Of a stretch of 64,000 nt of DNA, positions 31,239 through 40,990 are shown in pieces. A program made the translations under genes and the position numbers. The stretch lies in assembly GCF_945859685.1 (NCBI RefSeq), contig NC_079148.1, positions 43,349,946 to 43,413,945 of the forward strand. Reading direction: 5' to 3'. The first letter of the stretch is position 1; each line of letters begins with the position of its first letter. The notes under the pieces were generated by a model. It saw only the letters and a program-made list of their open reading frames with translations. It searched no databases and was not told the origin of the DNA. This DNA comes from Eupeodes corollae (lineage: Eukaryota; Arthropoda; Insecta; Diptera; Syrphidae).

Positions 31239-32860
31239 CAGCTACGAGCAATGTAATAGTAGTGGGTACTGAAATTAAGTATACCTTTGAGTAGGTTAAA
31301 ATACAAAAGCTTTTGTAACATGAACTGCAGTGCTAAAAGATAGTTGTATATATGTACCTACTTTGTTTTTAACCCTAGAAAGGTAACCATATTTGATAGA
31401 CCATAAGTGATACACATGATTTATACGTCGATTCGACGTGGGTTATCTTTCTAGGGTTAAATACAAAAATCTGATTTATTTATTCGCAAATATTTTTTCG
31501 TTTGATATATGATACAATTAGATTTTCAAGAGCAATGAAAAGTAATTTGAAAATATGGGTATATTTCAAAATATTTTTTTAAATAAACTTAATACTTAGA
31601 AGAATGACCATGATTTTTGATAACGGCTTCACAACGCCTTTTCATGGAATCTACAAGGCCTTGACACCTCTTAGATGGTATAGTCTGCCACACGTGATGA
31701 ACTACAGCCCAAAGTTCGTTGTTGTTTTTTGGCTTAGCACCCCATACTGCTTTCTTAATGTCTGCCCACAGGTTTTCTATTGGATTGAGGTCAGGAGATT
31801 TACCAATGCATAACCTTAATTCCATTGTCGCGAAACCATTCCTTTACCAACTTTCTCGTATGCTTTGGATCGTTATCTCGCTGAAATATCCATTTCAGCG
31901 GAATGTCATCTTCAGCAAAGGGCAGCATAGCAATCTGCAGTATTTCGACGTAAGCGTGCTTATCCATTATGCCATCGACCCACACCTCTGTAGGAAAAGC
32001 AGCCCTAAACTATAATACTAGACCCGAAATGTTTTACTGCCTTAATGGTGTATCTGTGATCATATTCTGTATTAGGGGGGCGCCTTACGTACTGACGGTA
32101 GCCAATGTAAAACAATTTTAGATTCATCAGTCCATAAAATATTACTCCAGTTGTCAGTGGGCCAAGTAAGATGTTCCTTGGCAAATTGAAGATGTCGTGT
32201 CACATGACTTTTCTTCAAAAGTGGCACGTTGCGAGGGCGGCGAGCATTCAATTTATGCTCTCGTAGACGTCTAGACGTCTGCGTACCGTGTGAACACCAC
32301 AGGCTAGGTTCAGCTCGTCGCGGATTTTTATAGCATACATTGTTGGTCGATTTTTAGCACAACGAGTAACTTGTCGAACTGTAGCCTCTGAAAGAATCCT
32401 CTTTTTACCACGTTTTTCATTTCTTTTTTTTGCAGGTGATCGATAGCATTGTGTATCATTGGGGCTGAGCAGCCGACGAGTTTTTTCACCTCCTTATAGG
32501 TCTTGCCTTGTTTTATAAGATTTTGAATCAACATTCTTTTTTCTTCGCTACAATGTTTTTCTCGTCCCACTAAATTATGAAAAGTCCAATTTTGTTTGTT
32601 GTACTTTTTGTTGTACTTTTTGTACTAATAATTTAATCTTTTGTTGTAAATTCAATATCGCTTGGAAAATCAAATCAAAAAATAGAACAATCGGTGAATA
32701 ATAACGGTTAAACTTTGGCACCTGAAAATGCAAAGTCAGGGTTGACACACATGATCGTTAATTAAATAATGCATAATGGAGACCGATGGTGAACAATACG
32801 CGAAATATGTAGTAGAATAACTTCAACTAACAGGCATTACTATTTTATTGCTCGTAGCTG
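31239..32860 (-). mobile_element. Tc1-like DNA transposon relic (1.6 kb) with TA duplication
   Basis: The inverted ends start CAGCTACGAGCAAT on both sides (31,239 on +, 32,860 on -), followed by AATAGTA in both. TA flanks each end (31,237-31,238 and 32,861-32,862). The minus strand carries transposase pieces in order: an N-terminal helix-turn-helix (QNLIKQGKTYKEVKKLVGCS, 32,328-32,570), WTDESK with the first catalytic Asp (about 32,130), the second Asp (FQRDNDPKHTRKLVKEW, 31,800-31,985), and SPDLNPIENLWADIKKA with the catalytic Glu (31,589-31,825). Frame changes split the gene. A piggyBac-type MITE sits inside. Confidence 0.9.
31373..31456. mobile_element. 84-bp piggyBac-type MITE with TTAA duplication
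   Basis: The left end is CCCTAGAAAGGTAACC and the right end, read on the other strand, is CCCTAGAAAGATAACC: 15 of 16 bases match. Both are flanked by TTAA (31,369-31,372 and 31,457-31,460). CCCTAGAAAG is the known piggyBac terminal motif. A near-perfect palindrome, ACGTCGATTCGACGT, lies inside. It has no coding capacity. Confidence 0.85.
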
Positions 32861-33054
32861 TATATGTGTTACGTTCATACTTAACGACATGGATTTATGA
32901 TTTTTCAATTTAGGAAGATCGTTTGCGTCGTAAAATAAAATTAAATATTATTTCTTTTATCAAAAATCATAATTTAAGAGAACAACAATTTCTGCCCAAA
33001 AATCTGAGCAACAAACCTATTAACTTTATGGTTGAACTTCTGTCATCTTAAAAT

Positions 33055-33300
33055 CAGCCTTATTGTGAGTTTCACCCGGAAAATCGTTCGCCCGAAATAT
33101 TTGTGTTCGCCCGGAATTTTAAAAGTTATTGTGAGTTTCACCCGAATAAAATTTCACTTCGAATCAGGACTGACAGTTCGAATAATTGACATGTTCTGTT
33201 CATAGAGCTGAGCTCGCAAAAAAGAGGCAAAATAGGCGAATCGAAAAAAGGGATATTTTTCAGGTGGAATCTTGTTCACGTGAAACTCACAATAAGGCTG
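33055..33300. mobile_element. 246-bp MITE with long inverted ends
   Basis: The left end is CAGCCTTATTGTGAGTTTCA at 33,055 and the same sequence runs on the other strand from 33,300 (CAGCCTTATTGTGAGTTTCA). A second direct copy of TTATTGTGAGTTTCACCCG lies internally at about 33,126. No clear target duplication and no coding sequence were found, so the superfamily is undecided. Confidence 0.75.
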
Positions 33301-34278
33301 TATGTATTCTCTGTATACTCACTAAGTCTGGTTTGTAAGTGACAGCTATATAGCTGTCACTTTCACATATTTTGATTAATTTTTTGTGAGTAAGATAATT
33401 TGTGTGAAATTCAGCACCACTTGAAATCTTAAATTTGGTGGAAAAATATCAAAGTTAAAATAAAAAAAAGAGGCTGGGATGCGACCCACACTGTTAACTT
33501 CCCGTCTGTCGATTTGTCTTGCTTAAAAGTTTGTCTATATGTACTATAGTATCAATTTTACCAATTTGCGTACTAATTTTATAGATTTTATGAAAAAACG
33601 GACTGTTCGATTTTTACATAAAAATCACTGGATATCGAAAACAATATTTTCTGTAAAATAAAATAAGTTTGAAGCCAATATTTTCAATTTTTGAAATGAT
33701 ATTTGAGTCGAAAATCAATTTTTACCAACTTTTGTTAAATTTTTTTGTAGGTATTTAATTTTTTGTACAAAAACTATCAATTCGATTTTTTTTTAAATTT
33801 TACTAAATGTTAACAACAATATTTTTTGAAAGATAAAAGTAAGTAAAAGCCAATATCTACAATTTTTAAAAAGATATTTGAGTCGAAAATCAATTTTTAC
33901 CAACTTTTATACATTTTTTTTTATGTTTTTATTTTATGTAAAAAAAACTGTGAATTTGATTTTTCTCAACATCTTTCAGAATGCTTAAAACAATATTTCT
34001 TATAAGATAAAATAAGTTTGAAGTCTAACTTTCAAGTTTTTGAAAAGATATTTATTTATTTATTTATCAAAAAATAACTTACAAAAATAAATTTATAAAA
34101 TTATTTATATTGAAGACATCAGGGCGGCAAGGCCATAGATGTCGTATTTAATTTGTTTTTTTTTTTTATGTAAAAATATTAATATGTAATTTATGAAAAA
34201 AATTAAAATCGAAAAGAAAAATATGATGTAATGTTATGTTATTTATTTACACAAAAAAAATTTAACTAATATTAAAGT

Positions 34279-37200
34279 TCAAATATCTTTAAATTTGTTG
34301 TGTAGGGTTGTTGTTGATTTTATGCGTTGATAAGTATTAATGTCAGATGGGTTTAGTATTTCACCGATCTGTTTCTGCTTGTCTTCCAATGGGATGGTAT
34401 TTTTGATTAGACGAGAAATCCGACATTCTGCAAAAATATGCCAGATTGAGAGAACTTCTTTACAACTTTCGCACTCCTCTGGGGGATCGTTTGTGAAGAA
34501 GTGGCGACTCGTAAACAAAGTTTTTCCAACTCTGATCCGAAATAGAGAAATACATTCTTCTCTGGTTAGGTTTTTGTTGTATGGAGTTCTGAGGTGTGTT
34601 GAGTGGTGTTTACGAAGAAAGTTCTCCTCTTTTAGCCAAGAGCTTTTGAGATCTTCTTGCTCATTAGCCATGAACATTTTGCGGATAAGCTGAGATATAG
34701 GTGGCAGTTCTTTTAAATATGGATGGTTAGTGGCGTCTTTTGCTGCAGTATCTGCTAGCTCATTTCCTCTTATACCAGCGTGGCCTGGTATCCAAGCTAG
34801 GGTTATGTTGGTTTTGTCAAATAGGATGCTCCGGATGTAATTAAGAGTGGAGCAGTTGTTAGTTGCACTTTTGATTCCGGTAAGGATACTTAAGCTGTCA
34901 GTGAGTATCAATGTCCTTTCTGTCCATGTTTTTGCCACGGACAGTGCTTTCAATATTGCTGTTAATTCTGCTAGATAGCTGCCAGCCGCGTCTGGAAGGA
35001 GTCCTTGAAAAGTGAGGATTTCTTCGTGGTTCGCTTTGAGCTCGATGACGGCGTATGTTGAGATTTTATTCCTATAGGATCCATCTGTGTACAAAATTCT
35101 CACTGGTTTGATGTTTTCGATCAGCTCACGGTGAAGCATAAGGAAGTGTTCATTTGGAGTGTTTTCTTTCCTGTGACTAGAGAGGCTGGTGTCGATTGGC
35201 AGTAAGTGTCTTTTCCATGGAGGGGGGGACGAATAGTTGAGCTTCAAAGACGTTTCTAAAGGCATACTTCCATGAGCTGAGACAAGGCTTAATATTTTAC
35301 TAAGGGAAGATATTGAATTCTTCCTGTTTTGTTTTGGTCTGTGTTGAACTTCTTGTGAAGCAGAATAAAGAGGGTGATTTATGTCTGTAAGTGCTTTACT
35401 TATTAAATTAATTGCTCTTTTTTGTCCTAGCCTATTAATTGTTTTATAGCCAGCTTCTATTCTGAGAGCTTCAATTGGAGTTATTTTAAGTGCTCCTGTA
35501 GCAGTTCGGTAGCACTCATTTATGGCTGTATCAATGCTTTCCAGGTTCTTTTTAGTTGTCCACATAAAAATAGTGAGTCCATGCTGGAGAGTTCCTTCAA
35601 CTAAAGCTTTGGCTATTTTTAGGGCCGTTTCTAGATGGGGACCTTTCCGGCGGGAACATATCATTCTCAGAGCATTGTTTCGTTTCTTTAGTTGGTTGAT
35701 GGTGTTTTTTATATGGAGATCCCATTTCAGATTACTATTGAAAGTAACTCCTAAGACTCTGAGTTCTTTTTTGATGTTGACTGTGGTGTTACGAATCGTA
35801 AGAGGAGTAATTGAACATTTTTTTTTCCGACAAAGGTGAAGCGCTTCTGTTTTGCTAGGTGGAACTTTCGCACCGGTTTCTTGTGTCCAAGCATAGATTA
35901 TAGAATCTGCAGATTTCAAAATTTCGTTTACCTTTGATGGGTCACCAGAGGCTACTATGAAGATATTGTCTACATATAGACCAACGAAATCTAGACCGTG
36001 TTTTGGTAGTGTAAGCTCTCTAATGAGTGCTTCAATGTAGGCATTATATAGATACACAGACAAGGGAGATCCTTGTGGAGTTCCGTTTTCCAATTTTAAC
36101 TTTTTTGAAGTAAAGCCGTTGACATCAACACAAAAAGTTCTTCCAGATAAAAATGATATAATAACCTTTAACATTTGCTTGGGGACTCCCCATTTGTGTA
36201 ATTGTTCGATGATGGGAAATGTGGTAACGCGGTCAAAAGCTTTCTCGAGGTCAGATGACATGACTACACTGTGCTTACAAGATGAGAGGTTATCTGATAG
36301 TTTATGTTCCATTAGGTGGATTAAGGATTGAACTCCTCTGTTAGGTCTAAAAGCATGTTGTTCATTACTTACAGTTTCTTCCATGAACCAGCCTATTCTA
36401 CGTCCAATAATTTTTTCAAAAATTTTTGAGAGAACAGGGAGAAGAGAAATCGGTCGATACCCTTCTATGTGGTGATAATTCTGGGAGCTCTTGGGAATCG
36501 GCTTGAGTATAGCTTTCTTCCAATCGTGAGGAAAGATACCAGTCCGAAGAATGTTGCTATATAAAGCGCAGATTCGGTTTTTAAGGTTATCGGCAGCTGA
36601 TTTAACCATATTATATGTGATTTTATCACCTCCAGGAGAAGTTCCGTTAAGTGTTTGTAATGTCGTGTCAAACTCTATCCTGGAAATATCATCTGCGAGG
36701 TGTGAGTACAAGTTTTCTTGATGAGGAAGGTCATTTAAGTTAAATGTCAGTTTCTTCCTAATAACGTTGTCCGGGAAGGTTTTATTTTCACTATAGCTTG
36801 CCCATGTCTTTGAGAACGTATTGGCTATTTTTTCTGGATCGTTTTCTAATGAGCCATCTAGAAAAATATATGGGAAGTTTTGAACTGAATTCGATGATCG
36901 CAAAGATTTTATTCTATTCCATAGTGTTTTTGAGTCTAAAGCCGGATCCATGGTATTCACGAAGTTTTCCCACGATGATCTTTTTGCTTTAATAGATTCG
37001 AGTTTAACTTTGGCACAAGCCTTCCGATATGCTATACAATTAACGGATGTGGGGTATCTACGCGCATTTTTCCAGGCTACATTTTTTGTTTTAACTAAAG
37101 TCTGAATATATGAATTAAACCATACTGGATTTTTTTTAGGAGTGTCTTGTTTTTGTCTAGTTGTTGGCATTGATTTCGAGGCAGCACTTCTTAAGATTTT

Positions 37201-38010
37201 TTTGATTTTGGCTGCTTCTTGGTTGGTGTTGTTAGATGTAGGGTTAGTTGCGCATAGAGAATGTGTTGAAGAGACAAAAAGGTTCCAGTTAGCCTGACTT
37301 TCTTTGAATCTTACAGATCGTTTATTCAACAGTTTTCTTTCTTGGGTGCGTATCATTATTGGAATATGGTCTCTATTTTCCGCATAAGGAAGTACCTCCC
37401 ATTGAAGAAGTGGAGCAAAATCTTCAGATGCAAATGTTACATCAACAGCAGAGAAGGTGTTTCTTGTATTAAATAGAGTAGGTGAACCATCGTTTAAGAC
37501 CACCAGGCCTTTATCATTAGCAAAATTTTCAAAAAGAGTACCTAACCTGTTGGTTATGTTAGAACCCCAAATTGTGTTTTTGGCATTTAAATCTCCTAAG
37601 ATCAAATGATGATTGGTTTTATCACATCGGATGTCATCAAGAATTTCACTTGTAATGTAAACATCGTGCTCTCTATAAATATTTGTTAGCTTAATTGGTA
37701 TTTTTGCCGGAATTTCTATTGAATGGTAGAGAAGATTTGTAGATGAAATGGTGTGGGAGGTGACAGGTATACTAGTTTTAACTAAGAACCCTACGACTGA
37801 TTTCGAGTAGTCATAGCCTTTATTATGATGAAATGGTTTGTAGTTCTTAATTTTAAACATGTATGAATTTGATGCAATGAAGTGTGTTTCCTGTAGTGCT
37901 ATGATGTGTGGATTGTATTTTGCGATTAATCGTTCTAGAGTATGTTTGTTATTAGTATAGCCTTGGATGTTCCATTGGAGGATGATGAAATCATTATCCA
38001 ACAGAGTCAT
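34279..38010 (-). CDS. I-element ORF2: endonuclease, reverse transcriptase, RNase H
   Basis: This is a 1,243-residue polyprotein for target-primed reverse transcription. The apurinic-type endonuclease is at residues 1-220 (WNIQG, LQETHF, GDLNAKNTIWG, RDHIP). The RT follows at about 460-740 (GYRPISLLPVLSKIFEKII, SSDLEKAFDRV, GTPQGSPLSVYLYNAY, then YVDN at 679-682). RNase H is at about 970-1,100 (LYTDGS, AELTAI, LTDSLS, WIPGHAGIRGNELAD, all four acidic residues and the His present). A C-terminal CX2C...H...C motif ends it (CESCKEVLSIWHIFAEC). The Asn in YVDN replaces the second catalytic Asp. ATG overlaps the preceding stop as TAATG. Confidence 0.95.
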   Translation of the reverse strand: MTLLDNDFIILQWNIQGYTNNKHTLERLIAKYNPHIIALQETHFIASNSYMFKIKNYKPFHHNKGYDYSKSVVGFLVKTSIPVTSHTISSTNLLYHSIEIPAKIPIKLTNIYREHDVYITSEILDDIRCDKTNHHLILGDLNAKNTIWGSNITNRLGTLFENFANDKGLVVLNDGSPTLFNTRNTFSAVDVTFASEDFAPLLQWEVLPYAENRDHIPIMIRTQERKLLNKRSVRFKESQANWNLFVSSTHSLCATNPTSNNTNQEAAKIKKILRSAASKSMPTTRQKQDTPKKNPVWFNSYIQTLVKTKNVAWKNARRYPTSVNCIAYRKACAKVKLESIKAKRSSWENFVNTMDPALDSKTLWNRIKSLRSSNSVQNFPYIFLDGSLENDPEKIANTFSKTWASYSENKTFPDNVIRKKLTFNLNDLPHQENLYSHLADDISRIEFDTTLQTLNGTSPGGDKITYNMVKSAADNLKNRICALYSNILRTGIFPHDWKKAILKPIPKSSQNYHHIEGYRPISLLPVLSKIFEKIIGRRIGWFMEETVSNEQHAFRPNRGVQSLIHLMEHKLSDNLSSCKHSVVMSSDLEKAFDRVTTFPIIEQLHKWGVPKQMLKVIISFLSGRTFCVDVNGFTSKKLKLENGTPQGSPLSVYLYNAYIEALIRELTLPKHGLDFVGLYVDNIFIVASGDPSKVNEILKSADSIIYAWTQETGAKVPPSKTEALHLCRKKKCSITPLTIRNTTVNIKKELRVLGVTFNSNLKWDLHIKNTINQLKKRNNALRMICSRRKGPHLETALKIAKALVEGTLQHGLTIFMWTTKKNLESIDTAINECYRTATGALKITPIEALRIEAGYKTINRLGQKRAINLISKALTDINHPLYSASQEVQHRPKQNRKNSISSLSKILSLVSAHGSMPLETSLKLNYSSPPPWKRHLLPIDTSLSSHRKENTPNEHFLMLHRELIENIKPVRILYTDGSYRNKISTYAVIELKANHEEILTFQGLLPDAAGSYLAELTAILKALSVAKTWTERTLILTDSLSILTGIKSATNNCSTLNYIRSILFDKTNITLAWIPGHAGIRGNELADTAAKDATNHPYLKELPPISQLIRKMFMANEQEDLKSSWLKEENFLRKHHSTHLRTPYNKNLTREECISLFRIRVGKTLFTSRHFFTNDPPEECESCKEVLSIWHIFAECRISRLIKNTIPLEDKQKQIGEILNPSDINTYQRIKSTTTLHNKFKDI

Positions 38011-38510
38011 TATTGTTTTTTAAAGTTTTTAGTTGAGTGAGTATAGTTTTTTGAGTTAGTTTGGTTGGTGAGTGGGAGTGAGTTGTATGTAATTTCTTTT
38101 GCAGAAGTAGAGTTAGTATGCGAGTTATCGGAGTCAGAAATATCACACATTTCTGTGTCAGATAGCGATGACAGTTGTGTTTCTTCTGTAGGAGTATTGT
38201 GTATGTAATTTTCGGAATGAGTAGGAGTGGGAGTGATGAGAGATTTGTCAACTGAGCTCAGCTCTTCCATAAGAGAGTGATGCTGCAGGTTTGAGGATTG
38301 AGTTGTGGGATTATTGTTGATTTTGGTTTCGATGAGAGAGAACTTAGATTGTGTTAGATTTCGGTCGTGATTTAAATCGTGAGTGGTTTCGATTGTACTT
38401 GGTGGTGATGTTATTGAGGTAGGAGCGGGATTTGAAGATTGGAGAATGTTTGAGAGATTTTTCTCATTTTCAATTCTCTTTTTATTATCTCTGCCATTGA
38501 AGGCTTCGAA
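38010..38510 (-). pseudogene. Probable ORF1 C-terminal extension in the -1 frame
   Basis: This open frame has no ATG of its own until 38,270 and overlaps the ORF1 end by about 100 bp. It starts just after an in-frame TAG (38,511-38,513). The product is polar and low in complexity, with Ser/Thr/Asn-rich runs. It ends KKQ-stop, with the stop sharing bases with the ORF2 start (TAATG). An A-run (ATAATAAAAAG at about 38,478-38,488) lies in the overlap and is the obvious place for a slip or indel. Confidence 0.55.
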
Positions 38511-39427
38511 CTATTTCTTTTTTTAGGTGGTGGTAGCTGATGAAGATTAGGATTATCATTATAAATTTGCCAAGCGTCGCGAACAGTGCAACGACGATCC
38601 GCTTTGATTTTGTTGACTGACTTGTACCTGAGGAAGGCAGGGCAGGAGGGATCATATGAAGTGTGATTTTCGTCGTTGCAATTAATGCAGTAAATACGAA
38701 CGCATTTATAATGAGGTGGAGGGAGACAGCAATCTTTGCAAATCACCGAATTTGTGCATCGGTTTTTGGTGTGGCCAAACTTTTGACAACTGACACAACG
38801 CATTGGATTTTGTATATATTCCTCGACTTTGCAGTTCAACCAACCTATTTTAACTTCATTTGGACGGCGAATTTGATCGAAAGTGAGGATAGCTGCTCCG
38901 GTTGCAACTAATAAATCATTTTCTTTTTTCATCATTTTTCGGACCTCGATAACCTTGAATTTTTTTAGTTCTTCGAGTAATTCCTCTTCAGTTATATTTT
39001 TGATGTGCATGGAATAAATTCTACCCTGAACAGAATTAAGGCTAATGTGATTTGTCACTTTGACTGGGATTGAGTCGATAAGTTTGCATTTAATGAATTT
39101 ATCAGCTGTTGCAACATTAAGTACTTTTAGTAGCAAGTCACCTGACCTCATTGACTTAACCTCCAATATATCTTTGGAAATGTGCTCTAATCCGCGATTG
39201 ATTCTAATAGGATTGTAGGTAGATAATTTACGCAATTGATCGCCTTCTTTTTCTAAACCAGTGATGACGATGTATCGAGGCACGTTATCATCGTTTTGAA
39301 TTACCGGTAGATTAGGGAAATCATCACCATTATATTTTCTTTTGTGTTTTTTGTTCCGGTTTAAAATTACCTCTGATTCGAGGATTTTAAACCGGTTATG
39401 ATTGGGGGGATCCGTCCCCCCGTCCAT
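38411..39427 (-). CDS. I-element ORF1: nucleic-acid-binding Gag-like protein
   Basis: This 338-residue protein is basic overall. An RRM-like central region precedes three zinc knuckles: CVSCQKFGHTKNRC (211-224), CKDCCLPPPHYKC (230-242) and CINCNDENHTSYDPSC (247-262). In I-type elements this protein coats the RNA and forms the particle. The frame stops at 38,411. The -1 frame is open from 38,510 to the TAA at 38,010-38,012 (167 codons counting the stop), is Ser/Thr/Asn-rich, and ends next to ORF2. The original ORF1 was therefore probably longer, and the present stop reflects an indel or a frameshift site. Confidence 0.88.
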   Translation of the reverse strand: MDGGTDPPNHNRFKILESEVILNRNKKHKRKYNGDDFPNLPVIQNDDNVPRYIVITGLEKEGDQLRKLSTYNPIRINRGLEHISKDILEVKSMRSGDLLLKVLNVATADKFIKCKLIDSIPVKVTNHISLNSVQGRIYSMHIKNITEEELLEELKKFKVIEVRKMMKKENDLLVATGAAILTFDQIRRPNEVKIGWLNCKVEEYIQNPMRCVSCQKFGHTKNRCTNSVICKDCCLPPPHYKCVRIYCINCNDENHTSYDPSCPAFLRYKSVNKIKADRRCTVRDAWQIYNDNPNLHQLPPPKKRNSSKPSMAEIIKRELKMRKISQTFSNLQIPLLPQ

Positions 39428-40740
39428 AATAGAAATTTATGTGTGAGTTTTATTGAATATGTATATTCTTTTCTTAAATATTTAAAATTCACTCACCGCA
39501 GATGGTAATAAATTGAGTGGAAAAAATAATTAAGAGTCTTTAAGAGTAAATCACAGCTCACACAGTATAAACTCACGTCTGTTCACGGCGTTTGCCAGCT
39601 TATTTGAATCCATATTCAATTTTTACCAACTTTTGTTAATTTTTGTTCGGTTTTTAATTTTTTATAAAAAAAATGTCAATTCGATTTTGTTCAAAATTTT
39701 ACTTAATGTTGACAACAATACTTTTTGAAAGATAAAAGTAAATTAAAGGCAATATCTCAAAGTTTTGAAAAGATATTTGAGTCGAAAATCAATTTTTACC
39801 AACTTTTATAAAATTTTTTTTTAGGTTTTTATTTTTTGTAAAAAAACTGTCAATTCGATTTTTCTCAATATTTTTAAGAATGTTGAAAACAATATTTCTT
39901 AAAAGATAAAATAAGCTTGAAGCCAAAATTTCAAGTTTTTGAAAAGATATTTGAATCGATATTCAATTTTTTCGAACTTTGAGTAATGTTTTTTTTAGAT
40001 TTTTATTTTATCGATTTTTCTCAAAATTTTATCAGATGTCAAAAACATTATTCTTCGTAGCACAAAATTGTTTTAGAGATGAAATCATATTTCAGTCGTA
40101 AAATATTGCAGGTGACAATTTTTTTTTTTTCAGTTTTATTGATTTATAAGAAAACCGTTATATTGACTTTTTTCAAAAAATATACCTGTTTGGTATCACG
40201 TTACAGTATATTGTATAAAATTTAATTCAAGTCTCTAGCGTTTTTGGTTCGTAAGATATTTAGGGTTAACCAAAATTTTCACCTTTTTTTCAAACTGCTA
40301 TGGTAAAAAAAACCACCCACGCAATTTTGTTGAGAGCCCTTTCTGCATCTTTCTGCCTTACTATCAGTATAACAAAATTTATTTGAAGTCGATATCTCTT
40401 CTGGTTCTTGAGCTATGGACGACGAAAAAAACGTCGCGAACGTACGAACGTACAAACGTACGTACACACGCACGCACAGATATCTTTCTAAAAATCTTTT
40501 ATTTCGACTCTAGGGACCTTGAAACTTCGAGAAAAGTCAAAATTTTCAATTTGACAAATCGCACCCATTACAATAACTTCCTATGGGAAGTTTATAAGTA
40601 AAGTATACTTCAATGCAAATTTTCTATCAGAGCACTCAAACCAGAAATGACTACAAGAAAGTTCAATTGCTAAGAATCAACTCAAAAAGAATAAAGCAAA
40701 TATTTTGGAACTTCCTTAAAACTATCAATTTTATTAATTA

Positions 40741-40990
40741 AGGTTGATGGCGTATACATTTTGGAAGAAAGAAAGTTATGACACAGCCGATAAGAGTAGT
40801 GGAAGTGATTAAATTATGTGCTGCATTGCACAGCATATGCAGCACTCGCAATGTATCACGACCTGAACGTAATGTTCCTAAAAACTATGGGCTTAAAGTA
40901 CCTGCAGCTGGAGGAAACTCTTGGAGTACAACAGCCAAAAGAATCCGCGATGGTATTAGGGTTGATTTGCATGCGGAAATTAGGTAAATA
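40741..40990 (+). pseudogene. PIF/Harbinger-type nuclease C-terminal remnant
   Basis: The frame VVEVIKLCAALHSICSTRNV, then a spacer and AKRIRDGIRVDLHAEIR with a stop, resembles the end of HARBI1-like transposases (the CAVLHNIC... signature). The rest of the gene is not seen, and a 5' frame break lies before MTQPIR. Whether it is a transposon relic or a domesticated copy cannot be told from this piece. Confidence 0.5.

Larger units (their letters stand above)
34054..39600 (-). mobile_element. Near-full-length I-type non-LTR retrotransposon
   Basis: This minus-strand element is about 5.55 kb, close to the size known for I factors. It has an ORF1 with three CCHC knuckles, an ORF2 with endonuclease, RT and RNase H, and a short TAAA-repeat tail (about 34,052-34,068) that replaces poly(A). 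TATTT occurs on both sides (34,049-34,053 and 39,601-39,605), and joining the flanks across one copy rebuilds the foldback 174-bp unit. This fixes both ends well. RNase H downstream of RT and the knuckles place it with I-group rather than Jockey elements. Two lesions (RT YVDN and an ORF1 frame break) suggest this copy is not autonomous. Confidence 0.9.
33473..40592. mobile_element. Foldback-like element, copy 2, split by an I-type LINE
   Basis: The left tip GCTGGGATGCGACCCACACT, followed by TTAACTTCCCGTCTGTCG, matches the right tip of copy 1 in reverse. The right tip, AACTTCCTATGGGAAGTT at 40,575-40,592, matches the outer palindrome of copy 3. Internal units of about 174 bp recur, with GATATTT landmarks at 33,698, 33,873 and 34,047, then 39,771 and 39,944. 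The array is interrupted exactly at GATATTT by the I element (34,054-39,600). Without it the element is about 1.6 kb. Confidence 0.75.

Noticed and set aside
34340..36992. Several + strand frames of 64-117 codons
   Set aside because: All lie antisense to the long, motif-rich ORF2 of the I element and are shadows.
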